Assembly (NCBI RefSeq): GCF_021347895.1
Contig: NC_067122.1
Coordinates: 9,785,983-9,849,982, forward strand
Source: Acanthochromis polyacanthus
Lineage: Eukaryota; Chordata; Actinopteri; Pomacentridae
DNA: 64,000 bases
Direction of reading: 5' to 3'
A program made the position numbers and the translations under genes. Shown piece after piece: positions 47,471 to 59,580 of this stretch (the first letter of the stretch is position 1; each line of letters begins with the position of its first letter). The notes under the pieces were generated by a model that made no database searches, was not told the origin of the DNA, and worked only from the letters and a program-made list of their open reading frames with translations.

Positions 47471-49010
47471 CTGCCTAGGCTGTACAAAACTCCACTGCTC
47501 AATAAGTAAAATGTACACCACCGAACAACAAATGAGCCAGTGAACTGTGCAGGCGCAGGAAACAACAAAGCACAATGAAGTGTCAAAAAAAACAACAACA
47601 CTGAAATTAAAGCAGACTTACCTTAGAGGTGTTTAAATCTATTGCCCTGGTTTTGCAGATTCTAATGAAGAACGAGAAAGATAGCAATAACTAGTCTTTT
47701 ATTTTAAACTGTTTTATAAGTTAATTTCTAGCTGTGCAGTCTGCAAGTCTCAGTGCTCCCTTCGATTTTCAGACAGAGCCACAAGCATGTTTCCCTTCTC
47801 TCCAGCTCCCTTTCGTATTTTCGTCTCCCGCGCTGTTCTGGATCCTCTGATGTGTGGGTTCTGACCATGTGGGTCCTCGTCCCTGTCTAGTCTAGCGCCC
47901 GTCCCTAGACTGAGTGTGCTTGTCTGTAATTTTCTCAATATGAGATATGCGGTATATTATTTCAGCAAATATCTGGGCTTGGTTCAGCAGCATTTTGAAC
48001 ACTTTGATTTATGGCTGGATGTTTTTGCACCATGACCACTGGCATATTTACTGTATAGCAAGTAAAAGGCTTTCTTTCATCCCTTACAATAAAACACACT
48101 CCTGGAAGTGTGTTTTCCTGCTGAAAAGTATAATCCCTTGTAGTAATGTAATGCAGAAAGTGGTGGTAAGAGGTAAGAAAGCTGTTCTCATTACTTTCTT
48201 TTATGTATTTATAAAAATCTTAAATTTTATGACTAATTGGCATGTGCCATGCCAGAAGGAAAAATAAAATCCCCATATTTCACACTGCATAGTTAGGTGA
48301 TGACAAACCCCTAAACATTTAATTTAATGACATCAAAGAGACGGACTTTGTGGGTTTGTTATGCCATTTTCCAAACATTTTATTAAAATTCTTTGTTCAC
48401 GTTCTCATTCATTTCAAATATTTCAGTTTAACTATTCTGCTATATCTGTCATACATGCATGTAGACTCATTTAATTACACTTCAGCAGACTTCAAAACAA
48501 TAGGGATTTTCCTGCTTCAAGGTCCTATTAGAAAATGAGCAGCCAAGCAGTTTGAGGGGGTGAGGAACATTATGTCGAGGCACCAGAGGGAACGAGGCGA
48601 CTAATCTCTCTGTAGCCCGGTCCAACAAACACTGCCGCAGATCGACATGTGGACTGTGGAGGAGCCGTGTGCAAGGACTGGACCGTGTGCATGTTAAGCT
48701 GGCAAACGTAAACACAGTCAGCTGGGGGCAGAAGAAAAAAAGAGGCCACATAATTCTATAGTTTTCATGTAAATGCCAATGTGAAGTGTAAGCTCCTATA
48801 AAACAGAAGCACGGAGAGAAGCCGCTCACTTACCTACATGTAGACCCGCTGTTTAAACTGACTTTTCGCTTTCACACACTGCCGCCTGGGTGAGACTCTG
48901 TTGACTTTTACAGAGTCTCTTTTTGGCCACACTCTGCTTTGCAATACAAAATTATCCCATTCTGAGGTTTTGGGGGAAGAGCTTTTAATTTAACGGTTGC
49001 ATTTGGCAAG
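47471..49010. other. non-coding, nothing identified
   Basis: Frames at 47947-48267 (plus) and 48482-48829 (minus) reach 106 and 115 codons but have no domain, no good start context and AT-driven composition. Confidence 0.5.
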
Positions 49011-49210
49011 AATTCTCATCACTCTGAAAATTCATTACTCCGAATTTTCTATTTTCCTCCACATGAAGATTCATCTCGCTGGCCTGTAATTATGCTGGTG
49101 AGCAGATCAATGAGCTGGGAGGCTTTTCCTCCAAACTCGGGTCAATAACTTGAGCATTCTTTGAGAAGGTTCTGCGCTGCCTCTAGCCGCTCTACATTAT
49201 TCAATTTTTA
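49011..49210. promoter_or_regulatory. possible conserved regulatory element with homeodomain core
   Basis: TAATTA, the palindromic core of many Q50 homeodomain proteins, lies at 49087-49092, with ATTCATTACTCC at 49030-49041. The surrounding sequence is non-repetitive. Evidence is weak and comes only from motif content. Confidence 0.2.
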
Positions 49211-51087
49211 CTGAGGTTAGCACTAGTCTTTTATGAGCTGTGAACTGACCACAAATGTACGGACTAGTCCGTCCCAAAGTACATCCCGTACCCCTCATCC
49301 CATCCTCTCTCAGCTACTCTTCTTAAGTCTATGGGAAAGGGCAAAAAAAGATGGAACAGCTTTAAAACAGAAAAATCCTTTAATGCAATTCCTACCTTAT
49401 CTAAAACACCTACATATCTGTCTCCAGTCTGCGGCCTTTGAAAGGATATTTCAGGCCTGGGATTGAGGGGGGAAAATCTCCCTTCAGAAGCAGGACTAGG
49501 GATGAGTTATAGGCATCTAAGAGGCTGGAAATCTCTGGGGCCTGACCATGGCTTTAGCATACAGCTCCAACCATGGCCAGGGTCTAGCAGAGAGGTAACC
49601 CCCCCCCGGCCCTCGTCAAAGGAAGAAATATAGAGAAGCATGAGAAGGTAGCGCCGATATTAAGAATTAAGAGGGTCAGGTTTCAGTTTCGTGGTGTTTT
49701 TGATTCACACGTGTTCCAAAGAAGCAGATTGAACAAGTTATTCTGGTCAGATCTTAGCTCCTCGGCAAACATTTTGTGACTCTATGAGAAGCATAAACTA
49801 TGTGACACAACATTAAATAATAGGCTAATTGGTAAATTTAGCTTTTTAATTTCACAAAAAAAATTGTATTCTTTGTGTATGAATGCTCAATATTTGCACA
49901 TTGGACCACGAAAGGCTTCCAACACTTGTTTGTGTACGCTTTATAAATAGACGTGTGACAGACGGATTGTAAATGCGCGATATGTTAGACTTCTAGGGCT
50001 GAGGCTCAGATGTACTGTCCTGCCCAGTATCTCCATTCTCTTTTCCCTTCTATTAGTCTGGCTTTAACACACTGCTTTGGTCAAAGCCAATAAATTTTCC
50101 AGCAGGGGATAAAGTTCAAGAAGATAAAATCAAACAGATGTCAGTGTGAGGGTGAGTCTTCGTGACCTATAAAAGTGCTCTCATCAAAGAGCTGAATCAT
50201 TTGTTTTGAATTATTACATTGTTATCAAAAGGGACGGCAGCGGCCTGTTTGAGGAGGAATCTGATCTGTTTGTCCAAAAACACGGGCAGGGATCCTCCAG
50301 CACAGAGGAACCATGGGAAAAGAGTGACGGCTGACAGGCAAAGGCAGCTGGGGACGGGTTTGATTGACAGCCATCAGCTATCTTTGGACGTCATGTTTAC
50401 TTTTGTTTAGTGGAGTCAAGTGTTGACTGTCTGGCACCTTGCTCTGCATACCAGCGTTTCTTGTAAACTTCACCTCCTGGGCAACTAAATAGACAAACAA
50501 TTTCAGCTGAGATGTTATGTTGGGATATTTCTCAGTGTGTTTGCGACATGCAGACACTGCACGTTCCCTCTGTTGTAAATCTGATTAAGTGTCAGTAATG
50601 AAATGTGCGATAAGATCAAAATGGAATTTAAAGTTCAATAAAAGTTTATTCTTTCTGAATCATTTGGCACACATTGGACTTATTTAGTCTTACACCAGAG
50701 GAAGATCATACCACTCAGGGTCATATGTTCATGCAAAGTTCATGTTCGGGTGAAATTTTTGCCTTATCTCTTAAATCTTGTTTCAACTGATGTGAGAGGT
50801 TAAATCCTGCACAATAAAAAAAGTAGCTTTTTGAAAAAAAACAGCCATCTATCAAAGATGTCTTTTGATAGATCTGTAAAAAAAAAAAAAGGCAATAAAT
50901 ATGAAACATCTGACCAAATATACTCACTCTGTTTACATGTGTTGTTGCAAGGCCCTGAAGAATTTACACCATGAAAAAGTGAGGCTGTTGTCTTTGGAAG
51001 GGCCCAAAAACAAACTGGATTTCAAAGTGTTGGCGATATAGGAAATTCGAGGTCACACGTGAGGTGTGGGCGTGTTTTTTTTGGGTG
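49211..51087. other. non-coding, nothing identified
   Basis: A run of nine C lies near 49599-49607. No gene or mobile element recognised. Confidence 0.55.
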
Positions 51088-51104
51088 TTTTTTTTTTTTT
51101 TTTT
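51088..51104. repeat. poly-T run of 17
   Basis: Uninterrupted T17, preceded by a T8 and TGGG. Confidence 0.9.
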
Positions 51105-51302
51105 GGTGCACACTTTATTAATGTGAACTGCTTGGATGAACAGAGCAGTTTCATGTTGAACAATACTTGCCTTATGTTACTTCCACTGAATTATCAACAC
51201 ATACTCTCTCTTCTATAAGTAAGTGACTGCATGTAAATAGTTTGCCAACTTTTACAGTGCATTAATAAAAGCAGAAAACACATTGTTGTATTCATATTTC
51301 TT

Positions 51303-51522
51303 TCATTTCTTACAGCGGTGGTCTTCTGCAATGTCTTGCACATGATGAACCACGAGGGCCTCGCTAGCTGGGATCACAGGAAGACGTTTGATAAGCAGGC
51401 CCCAGAGTGCTTTTGCTCCCAGCAGGCTATTCTCACATTCGCAGTGCGGGGGCGGCATGCCAGTAGCCAGATTACTCACCGCAGCAGTCAATACAGTTTC
51501 TGCAGCCTCTTCTGCGTCTATA
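51303..51522 (-). CDS. possible terminal exon of an unknown protein
   Basis: On the minus strand a splice-acceptor-like sequence (CTAAC branch-like word, then CCTCAG) precedes an open frame from about 51522 down to a TGA at 51303-51305, about 72 codons. The frame starts with an acidic, alanine-rich part (IDAEEAAETVLTAA), then PPPHCECENS, then a pattern of leucines and KRLP leading to ALVVHHVQDIAEDHRCKK at the C-terminus. The last 40 residues recall the spacing of BESS-type protein-interaction motifs at the end of MADF/Myb-like proteins, but this is a loose resemblance. The segment is clearly GC-richer than its AT-rich flanks. The plus strand is also open across it, with its own acceptor (TTCTTACAG) and donor (GAG/GTTAGT), so the coding strand is uncertain. 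No upstream exon was found. It could equally be a pseudogene exon or chance. Confidence 0.22.
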
Positions 51523-51544
51523 CTGAGGTTAGTACAAGCTCATA

Positions 51545-52160
51545 CCATATGGTCCCAGAGCCAGAGGTCCGATTCCAAATGACTTCAGTCGTGGGATTTA
51601 CACTCATCTCTTAAAAGCAATACTAGAATGCATGTGTTTTACTTTTCCTGGATGCAAAATACAGAAAGAAACACTCTGTACCACCAACTTAAGTATAAAA
51701 ATATAAAAATTCTAAATTATTTACAATACTCTGGAGATGCATGAAGACTAAAAATTTTTCTAAAACCTGCAGCATCTAAAACAAAGTTTAAGTTTCTTTT
51801 TTAGTCAACTTCCTCTGAACCCCTGCAGCTGCAATGCCTGACCTGTATGAGCTTCAGTTTATATTCTGTTTAATTCTCAGCTGACCCGAGAAAGTTGGGC
51901 TGTAACATATACAAAATGTAATAGAAGGCTATTATGTGTAATTTAATTAGAAGTAAACGTAAAACACAAGTAAATATTTTTTTCTAAGATGAGATGCTTT
52001 TAGTATCAATGTACATTAAAATACTACAAAATTTTGTGAGTGATCTCTTACAGTAGCAACATGAGTTGGAGTGGTCACTGGAAATCATATATATATGGGT
52101 CAATATATAATTGTGGGACTTTTGCTAACGTAGCTGACAGGTATCAGTTGACATTTTTGC
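51545..52160. other. non-coding, nothing identified
   Basis: AT-rich, with no gene or element recognised. Confidence 0.55.
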
Positions 52161-52180
52161 TGATTTTAGGCCTAAAATCA
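52161..52180. repeat. 20-bp perfect palindrome
   Basis: TGATTTTAGG is followed immediately by its exact reverse complement CCTAAAATCA, with no loop; the symmetry stops beyond these 20 bases. Confidence 0.9.
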
Positions 52181-55100
52181 TCATATAACAACTATAACCA
52201 AACACCACATGGCATTTTTAGAGAAAAATTCTTCTAATTACTATGTATACAATTGAGTAAAACTTGTTGACGCGATAAATCCACACTTCACTCACACACT
52301 ACTTTATATTAAGTAACTAAGAAAGCCTTGGAGTCTCTCCAGTCTTTTCTTAAGGAGGAAAATGACATCATGTGGAGCAGGTCATGTGATCTGGAATTAA
52401 CACACTTCCTTGAGAGGTGTTTTTATAATGGGTAACTTAGTTGAAAGTTAGATATACTGCCAAAAAAGAAATATCTGTCATGATTATCTCAACTTAATAA
52501 AAAGAACACAAGCAAAGTTATTTTTGAATAAGTTCCTTTTATTATTGTTTAGCTAATTAGAAGGTGGTTGCCATTAAATTCTGACAGTTATTTTGTTCGC
52601 ATTTTAGTGAAATCCAGTCATTTTTTTTTATGAATGTGCGATTGTTTCCATAATAGATAATTCTTTAATTTGTATGGAAATATGCTAGACTGCAGTATGG
52701 AAGTTAACTATTCAAACATCATAACTGGCACATCAGTGGGAATAAAACCTTACTTTTTTCTTCTTGTCTTGCTTCTGTTTATTAAAGAGCTAAAATGACA
52801 GGTAGTAATTAACAGCGAGTTAGTCCTCTCAGAAGTGAAGTGCTCACACATGGTTTAAGTTTATATTGTGCGGTAAGAGAAGTGTAGAAGTTGTCTGAAC
52901 AAGGAGACACTGGCATTTTTTTCTGGGATTGTCATGTCAAGGTAGGTGAAATCTTTAAACAGCACACCTTGTCACTTGGCACTTCAAGTACCTTAGGTGA
53001 CATTTTAGGGAGGATGCATGACCCTTTAAAGTCTTTGAAGAAAGCTGCCGAATTAAAAAGTCAAGTTGTTGCACAAGTTAAGGTAATAAGTAAAGGAGTA
53101 GCGCTCTCTTGGCAGCTTAATTTATTAAAGTTTCGTCAAAATAAAAGTTTAAAAACAGTAACATAGAAGTTCCCTGATGTGAATGTATCATAATGAGCGA
53201 AAAACGGCGACGCTCATCAATGTTTTCAGAGATAATTAAAGGTCTTAATGGGTAAAACTTGTGCATCAAAATACTTTGACCCCTGCAGAAGTCCTCTCAC
53301 ATGCTGCTTTGATATTTCACATTGACATTTACCAATAATCTGTGATTCTCTGCAGAGGGGCGAGCTGTCAACAGCAGCAAACCTTCTCATCTGCCTGAGG
53401 CGACACAGACTCGTAATGAATTGCGGAGGTTTGCCTCTGGACCCCCTCCGTCCCTCAGTTATTGATACAGTTGGATGGGAAGATAGCTCTATTTTCTGCC
53501 GAGGTGAATGATGAGTGCAGCACGTTTACACACTGTTTTCTTTTTTTTTTTTTGTTCTTCCCGGTGTTTGCCCTGAGGAAGGGAGCCTTGGTGGAATTTA
53601 TATTGACTCTACAAATGTTTAATGAGTGAGCAGCAACAGCAGCTGGTTGCCCGGTGCTGATGACATGACGACACAAGACACACGTGTATTCGTGTGCGTG
53701 GCAGCCACTGGGCATGTGCAGCAGATGGAGCGCTGTACAGGCCATAGGTGCATGGGAGGATATACTGCTATTTATTTTTACTTACTCCTTTTTGGTTTTT
53801 GAATTCACATTTAAAGTGAGATTTTTGTAAAACTCCTTTCTATTTCATGATGAGGCCATTTTACATGCAGCAGACACCTAATTACAACACCACTGCTACA
53901 ACAAAACATTCGTTACAAGCAGTATGAGCAAGAAGGTTTATTCATTAATATATTTCACATAATAAAGTAGGAAAGAAACTACAAAGTATAAATAGGTATA
54001 CATAAACTGCCTGTAGGACAAAGCTGACTTTTCAACCTCAGTGGCTCCAGAATAGTAAAACGACAGAAACACTGTGGCACCAAGGCATCGTGTCGATCTT
54101 TAAGAGAGCGTGGGCAGCCACAGTCCACAAAGCTAACCCTGTCATCTGGCAGCAGATTTGCAAGAGAGATAAACTGAGATCCTACAGGGGATCAAACCCA
54201 GCCTCTATCTCTAACAGAGGATTTAGCCAGCAGAGACTAAAGGGGCTAGAGCAGAATTACTGTGTATGGAGCCTGAATGAGTCGTTGCATTTACCCCGCA
54301 AGTTGGCTGCTTTTGTGCTTGGATACTGTTTAGCGGGATAATATAAAAAGATAAGAATGCGTTTTGATTTTGTGTTACAGGTTAGCGCACAGGTCTGGTT
54401 GGAGGGGAGGCATAGATGTGACCGCCACGCTTTAGATGGAAAATGATGCTTTGAGTTAAGGGAAGTACAGAGCGAAAACCAATACATGACCCTAAGCAGG
54501 GTTAACCGTTCAGTTAAAGATAAAAAAAAAAAAAAGATAAAAAGCTAAGCAAGGTCAAGAAATAAACAATACAAGTCATCCGGTCAATTATAGGAGGTCT
54601 CTAATTTTGTCGACTTTCACTTAAGATTTTATGTGTTTCTTAAACAATTTGCATATTTCCAGAACTGCCATCCTATTGACATTATTTAGATATGCCTCTT
54701 AAATTAAAAGCAACGCTGGGGTTAGCACAATGCTAACAGTGACTGTAACACATTGGTTTTCTTAAGAAGTAGCATAATTTTGAACTGCTCAAAAATAGTC
54801 TCTAATTCAGTATTTTTTTTCAAAGTTACAATGTTGGATTTGCGAGAAATAAAAAGAGCACTGATCAGATGTTAGATGTCAGTTATACATAGATATTCTA
54901 ATTTATGTGGGCAGAAATTTACAAGAGAGCTAAATCCGTGCACAGAGAAACCGTGTGCACTGAATCCCTGCATGGCCTTTTTCGGAGAACACCCGGCATC
55001 GCTGTCAGATTTGGTTCGTGTGGAAACCTCATGGCTTTTTATTTTCCATCTTTAACAAGGTCCACACTTACTAATGCTATTAATAGACGTTTCGATGAGG

Positions 55101-55340
55101 GATGTGATGGAGTTGGATAGTCCAGAGTCAGCAGGGTGTTTGATTCTGTTGACCAACCAAAGTAGAAGCCAATCAAAGCAAAGATAATGTCACAAGTCGC
55201 TGAGCAAATAAATACACACGTCAACAGGTATTAAAAAAGGAAAATCGTGCAATGGGAAAGATTATAAGGCAACCCAAATAGATATGTTAAGCAATATTAT
55301 AAATATTTTGACATCAGATGATCCCTTGTAATTTGAAAAC
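52181..55340. other. non-coding, nothing firmly identified
   Basis: A plus-strand frame at 52891-53166 (91 codons) has a protein-like mix of residues but no motif I can name and no ATG at its start. T- and A-runs lie near 53541 and 54524. No element ends seen. Confidence 0.5.
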
Positions 55341-55690
55341 GTAGCTAGTACCGCCGAAAAGAATCGACATCCTAGCGAGCTAATCTTTGGACCGCTAAGG
55401 TTGAATAACACTGGTTCCAGTAAACTAGCCGCTAGCTGCTGTGGTGAATTCTATGATGCAGGCTGGTTTCGGGTCCATGGGCGATCGGATTCGGGGATAG
55501 CGTGTTATGCCCTCCTAATAAAGCTCTTCGCCCAGAGGAGAAAAGTGGCGGCTGGTGATCCCATGCCCACTCATTCTGTAAATCAAGACACGCAAGCGCT
55601 TTATGCAGAGTGGCATGTGAGTTGTGGAACACATTTAAGGTTTAGGAGTAGACGTCCAATGTGGATGGCATTACAAAGTGTCTGTTAGAA
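55341..55690. other. CpG-richer patch with a 95-codon open frame
   Basis: By eye this stretch has several more CG dinucleotides than the neighbouring kilobases (for instance in ACCGCCGAAAAG and GGGCGATCGGATTCGG). It holds a plus-strand frame at 55401-55688, which begins at a non-ATG codon and shows no known domain. It could be a small unmethylated island, an old repeat or chance. I do not call a gene. Confidence 0.35.
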
Positions 55691-58224
55691 TACATTATCT
55701 GTGGCTTTATATGTATATGTTTTTACCAGCCGTGACAGTTTGGATGGTATTGTTTTCACGTTGTGAGCCCATCTGTGTGTGTCTCATCGTGGTAAAATGT
55801 GGTCCTGGAGACGCCGACTGTAGCGAGAAGCATGGCAAAGGCTTATTTTGAGTACTTCTTTTAGTCTGTCTTTGAGCAGATTCAGTTAAAATGATAGCAT
55901 TGCAATCATGCAAGTTGCGCTCACAAAACCTTCATAGGTGTGTAGTTGAGGTGAAAATGAAAATCAGTGTAATTTGATGAGTATTAATGTAATCATGGAG
56001 CAACATAGTAGTGAGTACTTTACATTAATGTGTCAGAACATCGGGGCCGACATGAATGTTGTCTCTGGTTTTTCATAGCAGCCTGTAATAAAAGAAAATC
56101 AGCCTGACTTCTTTCATGCATTAAAAAAAACAGATTCTTTCTATCAGCATATTTGCTGACAGTTTTGTAATATAATAAATGAATTTTAAAAAAGACACTG
56201 CCTCACATTGACAGCTGATGAAAAGTAGAAAACCAGAGGGATGACCAGTGCTGCTCTGTTTCTCTAATATGCTCCATACTAATCTGAAAAATTAAAGCTT
56301 TGCTGATTAGAGTTTGTTTTGAAGGCTTTACACCCTATTGGTGGTTAGAAAATCCTTGATTCTACTTCAAATTTTGAAGAGATTGGTGATACAACAAGAT
56401 TTTAAAGCTGGCACCAACAATGGCTGCTTGTGATTTTGCTTTGGCAAAATGCAGTCTGGAGTTTTGGCATTTAGGGGACACAGCTATTAACATATGGTGT
56501 AATTACAGTAATTATTTTTGATGAATAAAATGTGGCCTTCAATTTATGACACAGTTTGTCTCATTAAAATAGGGACATTTCTTGCTTTGGTGTCGCAAAC
56601 CACTTAATTACAATGAGCCATGTTGTGTTGAGCGTTATATCAAGATGAAGAAAATAAATGTAGATTAGAGGTTAAATATTTAGTGACATATTTTTTATGC
56701 GAGTGTGCAAATTTCATAGACGAGAACAAAAATGATTTGACATCAAATGAGTCGTGCTGAATTAATATGTTCTACAAACGTTCTTATTTTTCCATGTATT
56801 CGTTTGACATGGGTGAATATGGTTATAGTTCGTTTCAGACAGCAAAATAAAATACTTTTTTCTACACGTTATGATGAAAAACAAAGCAAATAACACATTA
56901 AAAACAAAAGTAAGAACTTCACCCCACTGTGTTCCATTCATGTCGGATTTCAGAGTTGAATATTCCAAAAAAAGAAAAGAGAGACGATGCAAATAAGTTG
57001 GAGAAATTAGCATTCTGGATCGTCTATGCACGCTGGAGGTCGGAGTTGCAGTGCAAGCTATTAGCCCACTGCCCAACCCCTGTTGCACAGTCCTACTTCT
57101 TATTACTACAATGGTGGTTTCACCTTTTCAGTTTAATCATTCCAGTAGATATTAAACTCTCCCAGCAGGCTGCGGGCTATATAGTGTAGGGATTTACTGA
57201 GGGATTTGCATCCTCCTTTCTGCTAGTTCAAATCTCTGTGTCTTCTCAGATCAAATTATCATAACCATCATCGGGCACAACTCCACCGTGAAAATACAGA
57301 GCAGGAAAAACGCCGTCAGCGATTCCATGTGCCCCTTTCTCAGAAATATGAAATATGGTTATTGTGCAGTGCGGTAGAATTGGAGTGTTATCCCATGGTA
57401 CCAGAGCCATTGTGGAAAACACATGTTATTGTCAAATAGCTCTGTGATTGACAGAAAAAGTCGCCTTTGTAATAGTGAGTTTATTGTTTATTCCTGTGGC
57501 ATATTAAATCACATTTGGCTTCAGCTGAAAAAAAAAAATTACTTGTAATTATGCTGTATTGAAAAACAACTGAGAGCTGTTGATTCATTCGAACCCAGAA
57601 GTCTTTTAGTGACATTTACGGGTCTTCATGTTCAAAACACTGTTAGAATAAAGCATTTTCACGAGGCCACATTAATGTCTTTGTGTTAAGGAGCGAAAAT
57701 TATCCTGGAAATATACATGCCTGAGAGCTGGAAGCTCTTTATTAAGTCGAGCTGAATGGACCAAACACGGAGGCGGAGTGAAAGTTTTCATATGGGTGAA
57801 CTTTCATCTATTACTTCGTATTAGATATCCAACTTAATACATCATCAAGGGGCTTAACACACCATCGCGTGACTAGCTGTGATGCCATAAGACTGAAAGT
57901 AAATTAACGTGACGCGGCAGAGTCTGGGACGCTTGATAAACGTGGAAACCTTTATTATTATTTATCTTATTTTGGGTGTGTAAGCTGAGAGCAGACGGGG
58001 TGGGTTAGCACAATGTCCGGATTGTTCCACACTGCACGCACCTCCATACTGAGGGAGAGATGAAGGCTTCCACCTATAGGGGAACCACTTTACTTTCCAA
58101 TCTTTAAAACCTGAATATGGCTAGTGTGGGAAAAAGTGCGTTTTCTTCCTCTCTGCCTCTGACTGCAAGGGAACAGGTCAAATCCTCTGCCAGGTGCCCC
58201 AGGCTATTTTTCCTTGCCTCTCTC
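55691..58224. other. non-coding, nothing identified
   Basis: AT-rich, with short unrelated frames only. Confidence 0.55.
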
Positions 58225-58245
58225 TTTTTTTTTTTTTTTTTTTTT
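58225..58245. repeat. poly-T run of 21
   Basis: The longest homopolymer in the window. Its minus-strand reading is poly-A, but no retroposon body or flanking duplication was found next to it. Confidence 0.9.
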
Positions 58246-58295
58246 CTGAACACCTCCACACCAAGAGAGCGAAATCTCTGTCAGAAGAAGGCGGA

Positions 58296-58319
58296 GGGGA
58301 TGGAAGGGGAGGGAAGGGG
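58296..58319 (+). other. potential G-quadruplex motif
   Basis: Four G-runs of three or more (58296-58299, 58306-58309, 58311-58313, 58316-58319) with loops of 6, 1 and 2 bases fit the usual G3+N1-7 rule. It sits in a purine-rich tract about 50 bp after the T21 run. Confidence 0.6.
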
Positions 58320-58705
58320 AGGCAGAAACGCTCTTCTGTTTTCACTTTGTGTGTGTGTTGAACCCTCTGGGGCTAAAATAATTAAGATCAATATATATGA
58401 AAGTTCAAGATACTTTTTTTTTCAGACTTGGTTCATTTCAAGGTAATTAGAGTGTGATCTGGATCTTGTGAGTCCGCGTAGCCTTATTGACATACAGTAA
58501 CATTTGCAGTTGGCAGGTTTATGAACTGCAGTGCTTCCATATCTGCTAATTACTCTTCTGCTGTATTTGTACCTCGTCTCACTCAGTGTTTGCAGTCTAC
58601 AGACACAGTACATGTTTGTTATTAGTCTCTAAATTATTTGCTTATACACAAACATATGCGTATAATTCATCTTTGTAGACATAAACAATTCTGTACTTTG
58701 CATGC

Positions 58706-58729
58706 ATATATATATATATATATATATAT
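58706..58729. repeat. (AT)12 microsatellite
   Basis: Perfect AT alternation preceded by GCATGC. Confidence 0.95.
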
Positions 58730-59534
58730 GTGTATAGAAAATTTAAATTTACATTCCTTTACATACGCAATCTTCTCCTTTAAAATTTCTCATTGTCTAT
58801 GCAGAACAGAATTTTATTAAAAATACTGGCATAAAATTAGATTAATGAATCAGTTTTCTAGAATAGCAGCTAAAAAAACTCTTCTTAATATTTAAACTTT
58901 GATTGCTAAAGATTATTTGTTTGTGCCTGACATGGAAAAGGAACATTATAACATTAAATACGAATATTTTTAATAGTATATGCAAAATTTCAGTCACCCA
59001 AATAATTAAATACTTTGTACACATTTCCGTCTTTGTGTCACAGCTGCTGAATTAAAAATATGTACATGCCGTGTACACATGTAAAAGTCTTTGTGGTAGA
59101 AAGATGAAAATATGTTGTTTTTTTTAAATCATAGATTCCAATAAATGTTTGCTCTAATTCAGTTTACTTTCAAGGGCTCAGGGGGTCATGTCTTGGCCGT
59201 AAACACATCCAACAAAATGACCACGTCAACATTCAGTGAGACCAGCAATGAGAGGAGAAAGAGAAGGAACAAAAATAAATCGTGTTGGTGCAGTTTTTAC
59301 CTCCCAGCATTGATATGATATCATTACTGTGCTGAGCATCTCTGGCTGGAGTGACACCAGTCCATTACACCATCAAAGCCCTCAACTCTTCCCCCACCGC
59401 CCCGCCGAGGTCACCTTGGGGAGGATTCCACTCTCCACCAAGCCCACCAAACAACACCCTTCCCATCATACCATTGTTCAACCCAATTCCACCTGGGATA
59501 GATACAAGAGGATTGGAGAGAGGCTGAGAGGAAA
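58730..59534. other. non-coding, nothing identified
   Basis: AT-rich to about 59150. No gene or element recognised. Confidence 0.55.
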
Positions 59535-59580
59535 TGTGTGTCTGTGTGTCTGTGTGTGTGTGTGTTCTGTTGTGTATGTG
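59535..59580. repeat. interrupted (TG)n microsatellite
   Basis: TG alternation with C or TT interruptions. The Cys/Val repeat in the plus frame and Thr/His repeat in the minus frame are artefacts. Confidence 0.85.

Noticed and set aside
52891..53166. 91-codon plus-strand frame with a protein-like residue mix
   Set aside because: No ATG at its start, no motif I could name, and no splice context; kept only as a note.
54180..54205. Minus-strand GGTTTGATCCC resembling a B box
   Set aside because: No matching A box upstream and no SINE tail or duplication.
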